Positions 17,763 through 26,206 are shown, counted from the first letter of the stretch. The stretch: DNA of 43,244 bases from Acidobacteriota bacterium (GCA_028876655.1 JAGWRA010000024.1:1-43244); one strand, 5' to 3'. The notes: generated by a model not told the origin, from the letters alone. Numbers and translations: made by a program.

Positions 17763-18063
17763 AAGGCACCTCCTTACGGCAGAGCAACAACCGGACCATC
17801 CGTGCAAGAACAGCCCCCGCAGCCATGAAACCGCCGGCTTTTCCGCCCTTCCGGTCCGCCCGCACCTTCCGCCCCGCGACCACGGGTCCGGTCCCGTTGT
17901 TGGATGGGACGACAACCCACCGTCGCGTCGTTCGGATTCGATACACGGCCGTGGGCGCCCTCGCGTCCCTACAGAAGAGGTCCGGCACCGCGCACGATCC
18001 CAGCTTCGCTCGGCGGCCGTGCGGGGGCAGCCCGTGCGGAAATGAGGTAGAGTCGAAGAGGTC
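17763..18063. other. Divergent intergenic region between the propeller-barrel gene and the MsbA-like exporter
   Basis: These 301 bases separate two divergent genes, so both promoters should lie here. On the plus strand TAGAGT (18048-18053) and AGAGG precede ATG 18064. On the minus strand only the strong ribosome site GGAGG before 17762 is clear. No heptad array, palindrome or convincing small gene was seen; short open frames here have no recognisable features. Confidence 0.5.
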
Positions 18064-19950
18064 ATGCGAATCGGATCGGTGCAGGTGTCGATGCGGGGCG
18101 CTCCGGTCGGGGCGCCGGCGGCCGGCCGGACACGGAATCCCGGTGTCTGGCGCGAGGCCCGCGCCCTCGTCTGGACCCACCGCAAACGGCTGAGCGTCGG
18201 GCTGGTGCTGATGGTCATCGACCGCCTCGCCGGCCTGGTCCTGCCCGCCACCTCGAAGTTCCTGATCGACAACGTCGTCGGCCGGCACCAGTGGCAGCTG
18301 CTCCCCGTGCTGGCGCTGGCGGCCGGGGCGGCCACAGTGGTCGATGCCAGCGCCTCCTTCGCCCTCTCGCAGGTGCTGGGGGTGGCGGCCCAGAAGGCGA
18401 TCACCGACGTCCGCAAGCAGATCGAGGCGCACGTCCTGCGGCTGCCGGCGCGGTACTTCGACACGACGAAGACCGGCGTCCTCATCTCGCGCATCATGAC
18501 CGACGCGGAGGGGCTGCGGAACCTGGTCGGCACCGGGCTCGTGCAGCTCTTCGGCGGCCTGATGACGGCGCTGATGGCGCTCTGCGTCCTGTTCTACCTG
18601 AACTGGCGGCTGACGGCGATCACGGTGACCATCCTGGTGACCTTCGGCGGCGGCATGGCGATGGCGTTCAAGCGGCTGCGGCCGCTCTTCCGCGAGCGGC
18701 GCGAGATCAACGCCGAGGTGACCGGGCGGCTCTCCGAGGCGCTGAGCGGCATCCGGGTCGTGAAGGCGTACACGGCCGAGAAGCGCGAGGAACTGATCTT
18801 CGCGAAGGGGGCCCACCGCCTCTTCCGCAACGTGGCGCAGTCGCTCACGGGCGTGTCGGCCATCACGGCCTTCTCGACCGTCGTGCTCGGCGCCATCGGC
18901 GTGGTGATGATCACCGTCGGCGGCCGCGCGATCCAGCACGGCACGATGACGCTCGGCGACTTCATCATGTACCTCTTCTTCACCGGCCTGATGGCGGCGC
19001 CGGTCATCCAGATCGCCTCGATCAGCACGCAGATCAGCGAGGCCTTCGCCGGCCTCGACCGGATCCGCGAGATCCGGCAGATGGCCACCGAGGACGAGGA
19101 GGACCGCCTGCGCGAGCCGATCGACGAGGTGAAGGGGGCGATCGTCTTCGACCGCGTCGGCTTCGGCTACAAGCCGGACGCCCCGGTGCTGCACGAGATC
19201 TCGTTCCGCGCGCCGGCCGGCTCGACGACGGCGCTCGTGGGGTCGAGCGGCGCCGGCAAGAGCACGCTGATCAGCCTGGTGATGACGTTCAACCATCCGC
19301 AGTCCGGGCTCATCACCATCGACGGCCGCGACCTGTCGTCGGTCCGCCTGCGCGACTACCGCGCGCACCTCGGCGTCGTGCTGCAGGAGAACTTCCTGTT
19401 CGACGGGACGATTGCCGAGAACATCGCCTACGCCCGGCCGCATGCGACCCGCGAGGAGATCCAGGCCGTCAGCCGGATCGCCCACTGCGACGTGTTCGTG
19501 GAGCGGTTCAAGGACGGCTACGATACCGTCGTCGGCGAGCGCGGCGTCCGGCTGTCGGGCGGCGAGCGCCAGCGCGTGGCGATCGCCCGGGCGATCCTGG
19601 CCGATCCGCGCATCCTGATCCTCGACGAGGCCACGTCGAACCTCGACAGCGAGAGCGAGGCGCTCATCCAGGACGGCCTGCGGTCGCTGCGGCGGGGCCG
19701 GACGACGTTCGTCATCGCCCACCGGCTGTCGACGATCCAGAGCGCGGACCAGATCCTGGTGATGGAAGGCGGCCGGATCGTCGAACGGGGCACGCACGAG
19801 GAGCTGCTGGCCGCCGCGGGCCGCTACCGCGAGCTGTACGACAAGCAGTACCGCTTCGAGCGCAACCGGTTCATCAACCCCGGCGAGGACTTCACGCCGG
19901 AACCCGAGCCGGTCGCCTCGGCCCCGACGCGGCCGAATAACGCACTGTGA
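18064..19950 (+). CDS. MsbA-like ABC exporter, fused membrane and ATPase domains
   Basis: A 628-residue half-transporter. The membrane domain (about residues 40-330) has six hydrophobic segments. The nucleotide-binding domain has Walker A GSSGAGKST (393-401), signature LSGGERQRVAIARAIL (from ~497), Walker B ILILDEATSNLDSE (from ~517) and the H-loop VIAHRLST. It acts as a homodimer or heterodimer and flips lipids, lipid A-like molecules or hydrophobic compounds. MsbA-type exporters are usually 580-620 residues; here the extra length is a ~30-residue N-terminal and ~30-residue C-terminal tail. AGAGG precedes ATG 18064. No operon partner is adjacent, so the substrate is open. Confidence 0.93.
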   Translation: MRIGSVQVSMRGAPVGAPAAGRTRNPGVWREARALVWTHRKRLSVGLVLMVIDRLAGLVLPATSKFLIDNVVGRHQWQLLPVLALAAGAATVVDASASFALSQVLGVAAQKAITDVRKQIEAHVLRLPARYFDTTKTGVLISRIMTDAEGLRNLVGTGLVQLFGGLMTALMALCVLFYLNWRLTAITVTILVTFGGGMAMAFKRLRPLFRERREINAEVTGRLSEALSGIRVVKAYTAEKREELIFAKGAHRLFRNVAQSLTGVSAITAFSTVVLGAIGVVMITVGGRAIQHGTMTLGDFIMYLFFTGLMAAPVIQIASISTQISEAFAGLDRIREIRQMATEDEEDRLREPIDEVKGAIVFDRVGFGYKPDAPVLHEISFRAPAGSTTALVGSSGAGKSTLISLVMTFNHPQSGLITIDGRDLSSVRLRDYRAHLGVVLQENFLFDGTIAENIAYARPHATREEIQAVSRIAHCDVFVERFKDGYDTVVGERGVRLSGGERQRVAIARAILADPRILILDEATSNLDSESEALIQDGLRSLRRGRTTFVIAHRLSTIQSADQILVMEGGRIVERGTHEELLAAAGRYRELYDKQYRFERNRFINPGEDFTPEPEPVASAPTRPNNAL

Positions 19951-19964
19951 GGACCTGCCGTTGC

Positions 19965-20112
19965 AGTCTTGAGTTCTGAGTCTTGAGTGTTGAGTGTTGA
20001 GTTCCCCGTCTCAGCCGATCGACTCATAACTCATAACTCATAACTGAGAACTCATAACTCATAACTGACAACTCATAACTCATAACTGACAACTCGTCAC
20101 TCACAACTTCAA
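19965..20112. repeat. Heptad repeat array 2, strongest copy, fold-back type, before ppa
   Basis: The left arm (19965-20006) has five 7-bp units of the form AGTNTTG (one AGTTCTG). After a short spacer the right arm (20022-20112) has thirteen uninterrupted 7-bp units that all start with ACT: ACTCATA seven times, ACTGACA twice, and single ACTGAGA, ACTCGTC, ACTCACA and ACTTCAA. Read on the opposite strand, the left arm is ACTCAAC, ACTCAAG and similar units, i.e. the same family inverted. It sits between the ABC exporter stop and the pyrophosphatase start (10 nt before the ATG). It is clearly poorer in GC than the rest of the window. Confidence 0.9.
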
Positions 20113-20122
20113 GAGTTCCCCC

Positions 20123-20671
20123 ATGCACGCCTGGCACGATATCTACGTCGACGATCATCACATCGATCAGGTCTTCCCTGTCGTCATCGAGGTTCCGATG
20201 GGGAGCAAGAACAAGTACGAACTGGACAAAGAGACGGGGTTCATCCGCCTCGACCGCGTCCTGCACAGCGCCGTCCACTACCCGGCGAACTACGGATTCA
20301 TCCCCCGCACGTACTGCGACGACGGCGACCCGCTGGATGCGCTGGTGCTGGCCCAGGAACCGGTGGTGCCGCTCACCATCGTCCACGCCCGGGCCATCGG
20401 CATGATGCGGATGCGCGACGAGAAGGGGCTCGACGACAAGGTCATCGCCGTCAGCGTCCGCGACCCCGCATTCCAGGAGTACACCGACCATCACGCCCTG
20501 CCGAGCTACCTGCTGCGGGAGATCAAGCGGTTCTTCGAGGACTACAAGGTGCTGGAGAACAAGCAGGTGGTCGTCGAGGACTTCATGGGCCCGCAGGACG
20601 CTCACGCCATCCTGCGCGAATCCCTCGACCTGTACCGGCAGATGCGCAGGGGAGACCTGAAAAAGAAATAG
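20123..20671 (+). CDS. ppa: Inorganic pyrophosphatase (family I)
   Basis: A 182-residue cytoplasmic enzyme that hydrolyses pyrophosphate to phosphate and so drives biosynthetic reactions. The metal-binding signature DDGDPLDALV (Asp66-Val75) is intact. The IEVPMGSKNKYELDKETG segment provides the usual Glu23, Lys31 and Glu33, and later DPAFQEY and DYKVLENKQVVVEDF hold the remaining active-site positions. The length fits the bacterial family. The gene has no good ribosome site (AAGAG, 7 nt away) and is preceded directly by the longest heptad array of the window, which may contain or affect its leader. Confidence 0.96.
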   Translation: MHAWHDIYVDDHHIDQVFPVVIEVPMGSKNKYELDKETGFIRLDRVLHSAVHYPANYGFIPRTYCDDGDPLDALVLAQEPVVPLTIVHARAIGMMRMRDEKGLDDKVIAVSVRDPAFQEYTDHHALPSYLLREIKRFFEDYKVLENKQVVVEDFMGPQDAHAILRESLDLYRQMRRGDLKKK

Positions 20672-20750
20672 CGTAGGCGATAGGCTATGGGCGGCAGGCG
20701 ACAGGGTCGTTCAGCCCTGTCGCCCATAGCCGCCCACCTGTCGCCTACAG
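20671..20750. repeat. Heptad repeat array 3, fold-back type, between convergent genes
   Basis: Five heptads ending in GG (GCGTAGG, CGATAGG, CTATGGG, CGGCAGG, CGACAGG) are followed by an 8-nt loop and five heptads starting with CC (CCTGTCG, CCCATAG, CCGCCCA, CCTGTCG, CCTACAG). The centre is a perfect stem, CGACAGGG (20699-20706) with CCCTGTCG (20715-20722). The array starts on the last base of the ppa stop and ends 5 nt before the stop of the convergent BNR gene, so a role as a two-way terminator is plausible. Confidence 0.85.
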
Positions 20751-20755
20751 AGGCG

Positions 20756-23700
20756 TCATCCCCCCACCGCCACCCGCGGCACGTGCGCCTCGTCCATCCG
20801 GTGCTCGAGCGCCGGGATCGTCTTCGAGACCATCGTCGACAACTCGCCGGCGTGCTGGCCGACCTCGCGGCCGGCGTCGTCGAGCTCGCGGCGCTGCGTG
20901 CCGGTCGGCAGGAACGGCGAGCTGACGATCTCGCGATAGAGCCGCAGGACCGTGCCGTTCGACTTGCCGACGGCGTCGTTCAGCTTCGACATCTCCCCGA
21001 CGACCTTGTCGAGGTCGCTCGTGATGCCCGCCGGCACGTTCTGCGCCGCGCCGACCGCCTTCTTCAGCGCCTCGAGCTGCGCGTTGACGGCCTTCGCCTG
21101 CGCCGTCGCGGCATCGGACTTCCGCTGCAGCGCCACGAGGGTGTCGAGCGTGCCGCGGCGCGCCGTCCGGTCGGTCTCCGAGATCCTCACCAGCGGATCG
21201 GCCTTCACCACGACCGGCGTCGTGTAGGTCCGGCCGCCGGCCGTGAGGCGGACGGTGTAGGTTCCGGGGTCCACCAGCGGCCCGACGAGCCGCCCGAAGA
21301 AGCCACCGCCCCCGCCGGCCTTGTGGGTCGGCGGCTCTCCGCGCAGATCCCACGACAGCCGGTTGATCCCGCGGTCGCCCGTCCCCTTCAGCTCGCGGAT
21401 CACCTTCCCCGACCGGTCGAGGATGGCGATGGAGACCTCGCCCGCGGCCTTCGTCTTCAGGTAGTAGTCGAGAATCGCCCCCGGCGGCGGGTTCTGCCCG
21501 TGCCACCAGTTGCTCGCCAGGAACTGATCGTCCGTGTACACGCGGTCGGCGAACGCCACGGCCGGCCGCACCTTGAAGAGGTGCGCGTCGCTCGCCAGCA
21601 CCCGCGGCGTCAGTTCCTCGAGCGGCTCGATGTCGTCGAGGATCCAGAAGCTGCGGCCGTGCGTCGCGGCGATGAGGTCGCCGTCGCGCGGGTGGATGAT
21701 CAGGTCGGCCACGGCCTGCGTCGGCAGGCCGCTCATCAGCCGCACCCAGTGGCGGCCGGCGTCGATCGAGACGTAGGCGGCGAACTGCGTCCCGACGAAC
21801 AGCAGGTCCGGATTCTCGCGCCCCTCGCGGATGACGCGCACGGGACCGTCGGCGGGCAGGTCGCTCTTGATCGACGTCCAGGTGGCGCCGTAGTCGGTCG
21901 TCTCGAACAGGTAGGTCGCGAAGTCGTTGCTCCAGTGGCCATCGAACGCCACGTACGCCGTCCCCTCGTGGAAGTGCGACGCCACCACGCGGCTCACCCA
22001 GCGCTTGCCCGGCATCCCCGGCACCTTCGCCGTGACGTTCGTCCAGTGCGCCCCGTCGTCACGCGTCACCCACAGGTTGCCGTCGTCGGTGCCGGCGTAG
22101 AGCAGGCCCGCCTTCATCGGCGACTCGGCGATCGTGCTGATCGTCCCCTTCTTGTCGGTCGTGAGATCCGGGCTGATGACCGTCCAGTCGTCGCCGCGGT
22201 CGACCGACTTGAAGACGAAGTTGCCGCCCAGGTAGAGCGTCGTGTGGCTGTGCGGCGAGATGAAGTACGGCGTCTCCCAGTTGAAGCGGTAGGCCTTCTC
22301 GCCCGGCTTCGGCTGGGGCTTGATCGAGACGTTCTGCCCGCTCGTCACGTCGTGGCGGACGATGCCGCCGTACTGCGACTCGGCGTAGACCGTCGTGTAG
22401 TCGGTGGGATCGGGATGGGCCTGGAAGCCGTCGCCCGTCATCACCTTCGCCCAGTCCGACTTCATGATGCCGACCGTGTTGCGCGTCGCGCTCGGCCCGC
22501 CCCACGAGCAGTAGTCCTGCGACCCGCCGTAGATGTAGTACGGCTCGCGCATGTCGACGTCCACCTCGTAGAACTGGCTGAGCGGCATCTGGTCCACGAA
22601 CTGCCAGTTCGCGCCGGCGTCGAACGTCATGTACACGCCGCCGTCGTCGCCGTCGATCATGTGGCGCGAGTCGGCCGGGTCGATCCAGAACGCGTGGTGA
22701 TCGACGTGGATGTTGTCGCGCCGCTGCTTGAACGTGTGGCCGCCGTCGAACGACTCGGAGATGTTGTTGCCGACGGTGTAGACGTGGTTCGGATCGTTCG
22801 GATCGACCCGGATCTGGCTGAAGTAGAACGGCCGCTGATCGAGCTCGTTCACCCAGGTCCAGGTCTCGCCGCGGTCGTCCGACCGGAAGACGCCGCCGTT
22901 CTGGAACGTCTTCTTGCCCGGCGGCGGCTCCCCCTCCGTCGTGTCGGTCTCGCGCGGCACCGTCGTGGACGTCTGGACGAGCGCGTAGACCACCGACGGA
23001 TTACTGCGCGAGACGCTCAGGCCGATGCGGCCGAGATCGCCCGTCGGCAGCCCTCGGGTCAGCTTGCGCCACGTCCGGCCGCCGTCGGTCGTCTTGTAGA
23101 TGCCGCTGCCCGGCCCCCAGCCGTACTCCGGGTCGCCCCCGTCGAAGCCGTCGCGCTGCACCTGGTACATCGCGGCGTAGAGCGTCTGGCTGTCGTGCGG
23201 ATCCATCGCGAGGTCGACCGCCCCCGTGTGATCGTCCACCGACAGGCTCTGCGTCCACGTCAGCCCGCCGTCGGTCGTCTTGTAGACGCCCCGCTCCTTG
23301 TTCGGGCCCCAGACGTGACCGAGCGCCGCCACGTAGACCGTGTCGGGATGGCGCGGATCGATGACGATGCGGCCGATGTGGTGGGTGTCCTTCAGCCCCA
23401 TGTTCTTCCACGTCTTGCCGCCGTCGGTCGACTTGTACACGCCGTCGCCCCAGAGCAGGCTGTTGCGCGGGTTCACTTCTCCGCTGCCGACCCAGATGAC
23501 GTCGGGGTTCGCGTCAATCGCGGCCACGGCCCCGATCGAGGAGACGTCCTCGTGGTCGAAAATCGGTTTCCACGAGACGCCGTTGTCGTCGCTCGTCCAC
23601 AGGCCGCCGCCGCCCGTGGCAACGTAGATGTGCTGCGGGTGGCCGGCCACGGCGATGTCGGTGACCCGGCCGCCAGCCCCGACCGGCCCGACGGACCGCC

Positions 23701-23809
23701 AGGTGAGCTGATGGAGCATCGAGGCGTCGAGCTGCTGGGCCTGCCCGGCGGCGGGCAGGCAGAGGACGAAGGTCGCAAACAGGACGAGGGCCGCTCTGTG
23801 TAATCTCAT
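20756..23809 (-). CDS. Exported BNR-repeat/sortilin-like beta-propeller protein (paralogue 1)
   Basis: A 1,017-residue secreted protein with a signal peptide (LVLFATFVLCLPAAGQAQQ). About ten Asp-box/BNR motifs of the form SxDxGxTW follow (for example TSDDNGVSW, STDGGKTW, TTDGGLTW, SDDRGETW, SVDRGDDW), building one or two seven-bladed propellers as in VPS10/sortilin and Xgh74-type proteins. The last ~200 residues lack these motifs and contain a beta-rich domain (GVYTVRLTAGG-like) and a helical end. Catalysis is not evident: the fold occurs in glycosidases and in binding proteins. TATAAT ends 8 nt before ATG 23809. A similar paralogue lies at 27009-30182. The divergent neighbour is an M28 peptidase, a frequent partner in peptide-degrading genomes. 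Confidence 0.9.
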   Translation of the reverse strand: MRLHRAALVLFATFVLCLPAAGQAQQLDASMLHQLTWRSVGPVGAGGRVTDIAVAGHPQHIYVATGGGGLWTSDDNGVSWKPIFDHEDVSSIGAVAAIDANPDVIWVGSGEVNPRNSLLWGDGVYKSTDGGKTWKNMGLKDTHHIGRIVIDPRHPDTVYVAALGHVWGPNKERGVYKTTDGGLTWTQSLSVDDHTGAVDLAMDPHDSQTLYAAMYQVQRDGFDGGDPEYGWGPGSGIYKTTDGGRTWRKLTRGLPTGDLGRIGLSVSRSNPSVVYALVQTSTTVPRETDTTEGEPPPGKKTFQNGGVFRSDDRGETWTWVNELDQRPFYFSQIRVDPNDPNHVYTVGNNISESFDGGHTFKQRRDNIHVDHHAFWIDPADSRHMIDGDDGGVYMTFDAGANWQFVDQMPLSQFYEVDVDMREPYYIYGGSQDYCSWGGPSATRNTVGIMKSDWAKVMTGDGFQAHPDPTDYTTVYAESQYGGIVRHDVTSGQNVSIKPQPKPGEKAYRFNWETPYFISPHSHTTLYLGGNFVFKSVDRGDDWTVISPDLTTDKKGTISTIAESPMKAGLLYAGTDDGNLWVTRDDGAHWTNVTAKVPGMPGKRWVSRVVASHFHEGTAYVAFDGHWSNDFATYLFETTDYGATWTSIKSDLPADGPVRVIREGRENPDLLFVGTQFAAYVSIDAGRHWVRLMSGLPTQAVADLIIHPRDGDLIAATHGRSFWILDDIEPLEELTPRVLASDAHLFKVRPAVAFADRVYTDDQFLASNWWHGQNPPPGAILDYYLKTKAAGEVSIAILDRSGKVIRELKGTGDRGINRLSWDLRGEPPTHKAGGGGGFFGRLVGPLVDPGTYTVRLTAGGRTYTTPVVVKADPLVRISETDRTARRGTLDTLVALQRKSDAATAQAKAVNAQLEALKKAVGAAQNVPAGITSDLDKVVGEMSKLNDAVGKSNGTVLRLYREIVSSPFLPTGTQRRELDDAGREVGQHAGELSTMVSKTIPALEHRMDEAHVPRVAVGG

Positions 23810-23817
23810 GGCGCGGG

Positions 23818-23823
23818 ATTATA
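23818..23823 (-). promoter_or_regulatory. Perfect -10 box for the first BNR-repeat gene
   Basis: On the minus strand TATAAT lies 8 nt before ATG 23809, in a GC-rich surrounding where it stands out. No -35 match is visible at 16-18 nt. Transcription would begin about 2 nt before the start codon, so the mRNA is probably leaderless. Confidence 0.6.
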
Positions 23824-23887
23824 GCGCTTGAGGCCCGCGCCAGGCGCCGGAACAATGCCCCTGAAAGCACCGGACTGCCAACGGCAA

Positions 23888-23953
23888 GATCCGGAGCGTG
23901 AGCGACGGCAGCGCCGGGGGTGGGGCCCCGCCGAAACTAATAATGGAGACACC
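23888..23953 (+). repeat. G-rich 5' hairpin element, copy B (before the M28 peptidase)
   Basis: It starts with GATCCGGAGCGT, has the core GGGGGTGGGGCCCC with the stem CGGGG/CCCCG, and ends with AATGGAGACACC, which contains the ribosome site of the peptidase. It is alignable along its full length with copy C at 36622-36690, with only about ten differences and short gaps, although the two downstream genes are unrelated. Confidence 0.75.
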
Positions 23954-23956
23954 TTC

Positions 23957-25360
23957 GTGGCTGATTACCCGCGCCGGTTGTTCCTGCAGTCCCTCGCCAT
24001 GCTCGCCCTTACGCCGCCGGTGACGGCGATTTCCGCAGCCGCCCAGCCCTCGGAGACGGCCGCCTGGCTCGAGGCCTACCGCCAGCCCGCCAGCCGGCTG
24101 ATCGGCGCCGCGCTGGCCGGCCACGCGGCCTGGCGGCGGCTGGCCGACCTCACCGACACGGTCGGCAACCGCCTCAGCGGATCGGAACGGCTCGACCGGG
24201 CCATCGCCTGGGCGGTCGCCAATCTGAAGAAGGACGGCCTGGAGAACGTCCACACCGAACCGGTGATGGTACCCCATTGGGTGCGCGGCCACGAGGAAGC
24301 GGCGATCGTGGCGCCGGCGCCGCACCATCTCGCCATGCTCGGTCTGGGCGGCAGCATCGCCACGCCGCCGGCCGGCCTCGAGGCGGAGGCGATCGTCGTC
24401 CGCAACTTCGGCGAGCTCGATGCGCGCGCGGGGCAGGTTGACGGCAGGATCGTCGTCTTCAACGAGCCGTACGAGGGCTACGGACAGACCGTGCAGTACC
24501 GCGTCGATGGCGCTTCGCGCGCGGCGCGGCACGGCGCGGTTGCCGTGCTGGTGCGGTCGGTGGGCCTGGCCGGTCTCCGGACGCCGCACACCGGTTATCT
24601 GACGTATGCGGCCGACGCGCCGAAGATCCCGGCGGCGGCCATTGCGGCGGAGGATGCCGATCGCCTGCAGCGCATGCAGGATCGAGGCGAGCACCTCGTC
24701 GTGCAGCTGAAGATGGAAGCGCGCATGCTACCCGATGTGCCGTCGGCCAACGTCGTCGCGGAGCTGCGCGGCCGGGAGCGGCCGGAAGAGATCGTGGTGG
24801 TGAGCGGGCATCTCGACTCGTGGGACGTCGGCGACGGCGCGAGCGACGATGGGGGCGGGTGCATCGTGACGTGGGAGGCCCTGCGGCTGATGAACGAGCT
24901 CGGCCTCCGGCCGCGGCGGACCGTGCGGCTGGTCCTCTGGACCAACGAGGAGAACGGCACGCGCGGCGGCCTCGCCTATCGCGAGCAGCACCGGCAGGAG
25001 CTGGCGCATCACGTGCTGATGCTCGAGTCCGACTCGGGCGTCTTCGCCCCGCGCGGCGTCGGCTTCACCGGCAGCGACCGATCGCGCCGCGTGGTGCAGG
25101 AGATCGCCTCGCTGCTGCGCGGCATCGGCGCCGACGAGGTCGGCATCCGCGGCGGCGGAGCGGACGTCGACCCGAGCGCCGACGCCGCCGGCATCCCGAC
25201 GATGTCGCTCGACGTGGACGACTCGCGGTACTTCCTGATCCACCACACCGAGGCCGACACCATCGACAAGATCGACCCGTCCGACATGGCGCGCTGCGTC
25301 GCCGTCGTGGCGGTCATGGCGTACGTGGTGGCGGACATGCCGGGGAGGCTGGAGCGGTAG
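23957..25360 (+). CDS. Tat-exported M28-family zinc peptidase
   Basis: A 467-residue secreted aminopeptidase-like enzyme. The N-terminus has a twin-arginine motif PRRLFLQ (Arg6-Arg7) and a hydrophobic stretch ending AAAQP. The M28 catalytic set is visible: SGHLDSWDVG (His285, then Asp in GASDDGGG), Glu-Glu in NEENGTRGG, Asp in LESDSGVF, and His in HHTEADTIDK near the end. A PA-like insert precedes the catalytic domain. The start is GTG 23957, because GGAG (23945-23948) precedes it at about 8 nt and the Tat signal begins there; an in-frame ATG at 23828 would run through the repeat element. It probably releases N-terminal amino acids from peptides outside the cytoplasm. Confidence 0.92.
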   Translation: MADYPRRLFLQSLAMLALTPPVTAISAAAQPSETAAWLEAYRQPASRLIGAALAGHAAWRRLADLTDTVGNRLSGSERLDRAIAWAVANLKKDGLENVHTEPVMVPHWVRGHEEAAIVAPAPHHLAMLGLGGSIATPPAGLEAEAIVVRNFGELDARAGQVDGRIVVFNEPYEGYGQTVQYRVDGASRAARHGAVAVLVRSVGLAGLRTPHTGYLTYAADAPKIPAAAIAAEDADRLQRMQDRGEHLVVQLKMEARMLPDVPSANVVAELRGRERPEEIVVVSGHLDSWDVGDGASDDGGGCIVTWEALRLMNELGLRPRRTVRLVLWTNEENGTRGGLAYREQHRQELAHHVLMLESDSGVFAPRGVGFTGSDRSRRVVQEIASLLRGIGADEVGIRGGGADVDPSADAAGIPTMSLDVDDSRYFLIHHTEADTIDKIDPSDMARCVAVVAVMAYVVADMPGRLER

Positions 25361-25383
25361 CGCCTGCGGCCGGCACGAGCCGC

Positions 25384-25465
25384 CGGAGGGTAGCCGGTCT
25401 CCGGTCCAGGCCGGCAGGCTCCGGGCGACGGGCTTCGGGCTACCGGGTCTTCGGTCTTCGGTCGT
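25384..25465. repeat. Heptad repeat array 4, next to the VapBC promoter
   Basis: About eleven heptads in one phase, most ending in GG: TAGCCGG, TCTCCGG, CGGCAGG, CTCCGGG, CGACGGG, CTTCGGG, CTACCGG, then GTCTTCG twice and GTCGTG. It fills the gap between the M28 stop and the TTGACA box of the toxin-antitoxin promoter at 25467. No clear fold-back arm is present. Confidence 0.75.
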
Positions 25466-25466
25466 G

Positions 25467-25496
25467 TTGACATCGATATGCTTGATACTTTATGCT
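25467..25496 (+). promoter_or_regulatory. VapBC promoter with direct repeats
   Basis: TTGACA (25467-25472) and TATGCT (25491-25496) are separated by 18 nt. TATGCT ends 7 nt before ATG 25504, so the antitoxin mRNA is probably leaderless. TATGCTT occurs twice 14 bp apart (25477-25483 and 25491-25497), the second copy on the -10 box, which would suit autorepression by the antitoxin. This AT-rich patch contrasts sharply with its surroundings. Confidence 0.65.
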
Positions 25497-25503
25497 TTTA
25501 TGC

Positions 25504-25740
25504 ATGCGCACCACGCTCGACATCGAAGACGCCGTGCTCGCCCAGGCTCGCACCCGCGCGAGCCGCGAAGGGACGACCCTGACGGCCATCGTCGAGCAGG
25601 CCCTCCGCCTGTTTCTGTCGAAGCGATCCGGTCGCCCCTCCCCCCTCGCCTCGCGCTGGGTCGTGGTGGACGGCCGCGAGCGGCCCGACGTCGACATCGC
25701 TGACCGGGATCGCCTCTACGACGCCATGGGCGGGCGGTAG
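25504..25740 (+). CDS. VapB-type antitoxin
   Basis: A 78-residue protein. The N-terminal half (RTTLDIEDAVLAQARTRA, then EGTTLTAIVEQALRLFL) is a ribbon-helix-helix-like DNA-binding fold seen in VapB antitoxins. The C-terminal half, ending in DVDIADRDRLYDAMGG, is the expected extended arm that blocks the toxin. It stops 6 nt before the VapC gene. In this family the antitoxin binds the toxin and represses the shared promoter. ATG 25504 is preferred to 25492, which lies inside the -10 box. Confidence 0.88.
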   Translation: MRTTLDIEDAVLAQARTRASREGTTLTAIVEQALRLFLSKRSGRPSPLASRWVVVDGRERPDVDIADRDRLYDAMGGR

Positions 25741-25746
25741 GCGGCC

Positions 25747-26178
25747 GTGGTTGCCGTCGATACGAACGTGCTCGTGTACGCGCACCGGCGCGAGTTCGCC
25801 GAGCACGACCGGGCGCGGGCAACGCTCTCCCGGCTGGCTGACGGCGACGCGTTGTGGGCGCTGCCGGTCTTCTGCCTCGGCGAGTTCCTCCGCGTCGTCA
25901 CGCACCACGCGATCCTCAGGCCGCCTTCGTCCCTTGATCAGGCGACGCAGGCGATCGACGCGTTATTGGCCTCCCCCTCGCTCCGCGTCCTCACGCCCGG
26001 CGAACGCTTTCCGTCGCTGCTCGCGCACACCGTTCGCGAGTCAGGAGTCACCGGCAATCTGGTGTTCGACGCTCAGATCGCGGCCGTCTGCCTCGAGCAT
26101 GGCGTGCACACCGTCATCTCGAACGATCGCGACCTCTCCCGCTTCGCCGGTATCTCCCGACAGGCGCTGACAGGATAG
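25747..26178 (+). CDS. vapC: VapC-type PIN-domain ribonuclease toxin
   Basis: A 143-residue PIN-domain endoribonuclease. The acidic active-site residues are present: Asp5 in VAVDTNVLVYAH, Glu46 in GEFLRVV, Asp108 in NLVFDAQIA and Asp127/Asp129 in SNDRDLSRF. The start is GTG, 6 nt after the antitoxin stop, so both are translated from one transcript. VapC toxins usually cut tRNA or rRNA and are held inactive by VapB. All active-site positions are intact, so the toxin looks functional. Confidence 0.93.
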   Translation: MVAVDTNVLVYAHRREFAEHDRARATLSRLADGDALWALPVFCLGEFLRVVTHHAILRPPSSLDQATQAIDALLASPSLRVLTPGERFPSLLAHTVRESGVTGNLVFDAQIAAVCLEHGVHTVISNDRDLSRFAGISRQALTG

Positions 26179-26206
26179 CTCGTTCGAGCGGGTGAACGCA
26201 CGAGCG

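Noticed and set aside
15000-17828. A 942-codon open frame on the plus strand opposite the propeller-barrel gene
   Set aside because: It is the antisense of a gene with clear domains; very high GC removes stop codons from other frames, and the translation is a low-complexity Arg/Ala/Asp mix.
17644-18045. A small plus-strand gene upstream of the MsbA-like exporter
   Set aside because: It begins inside the propeller-barrel gene, has no ribosome site and its translation shows no fold-like pattern.
19965-20112. Possible CRISPR array
   Set aside because: The units are 7 bp with no spacers, and the unit changes between neighbouring copies; no cas genes are present.
20687-23803. A 1,038-codon open frame on the plus strand opposite the first BNR gene
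   Set aside because: Its translation is rich in Arg, His, Val and Asp with no domain pattern; it runs through heptad array 3 and mirrors the real gene.
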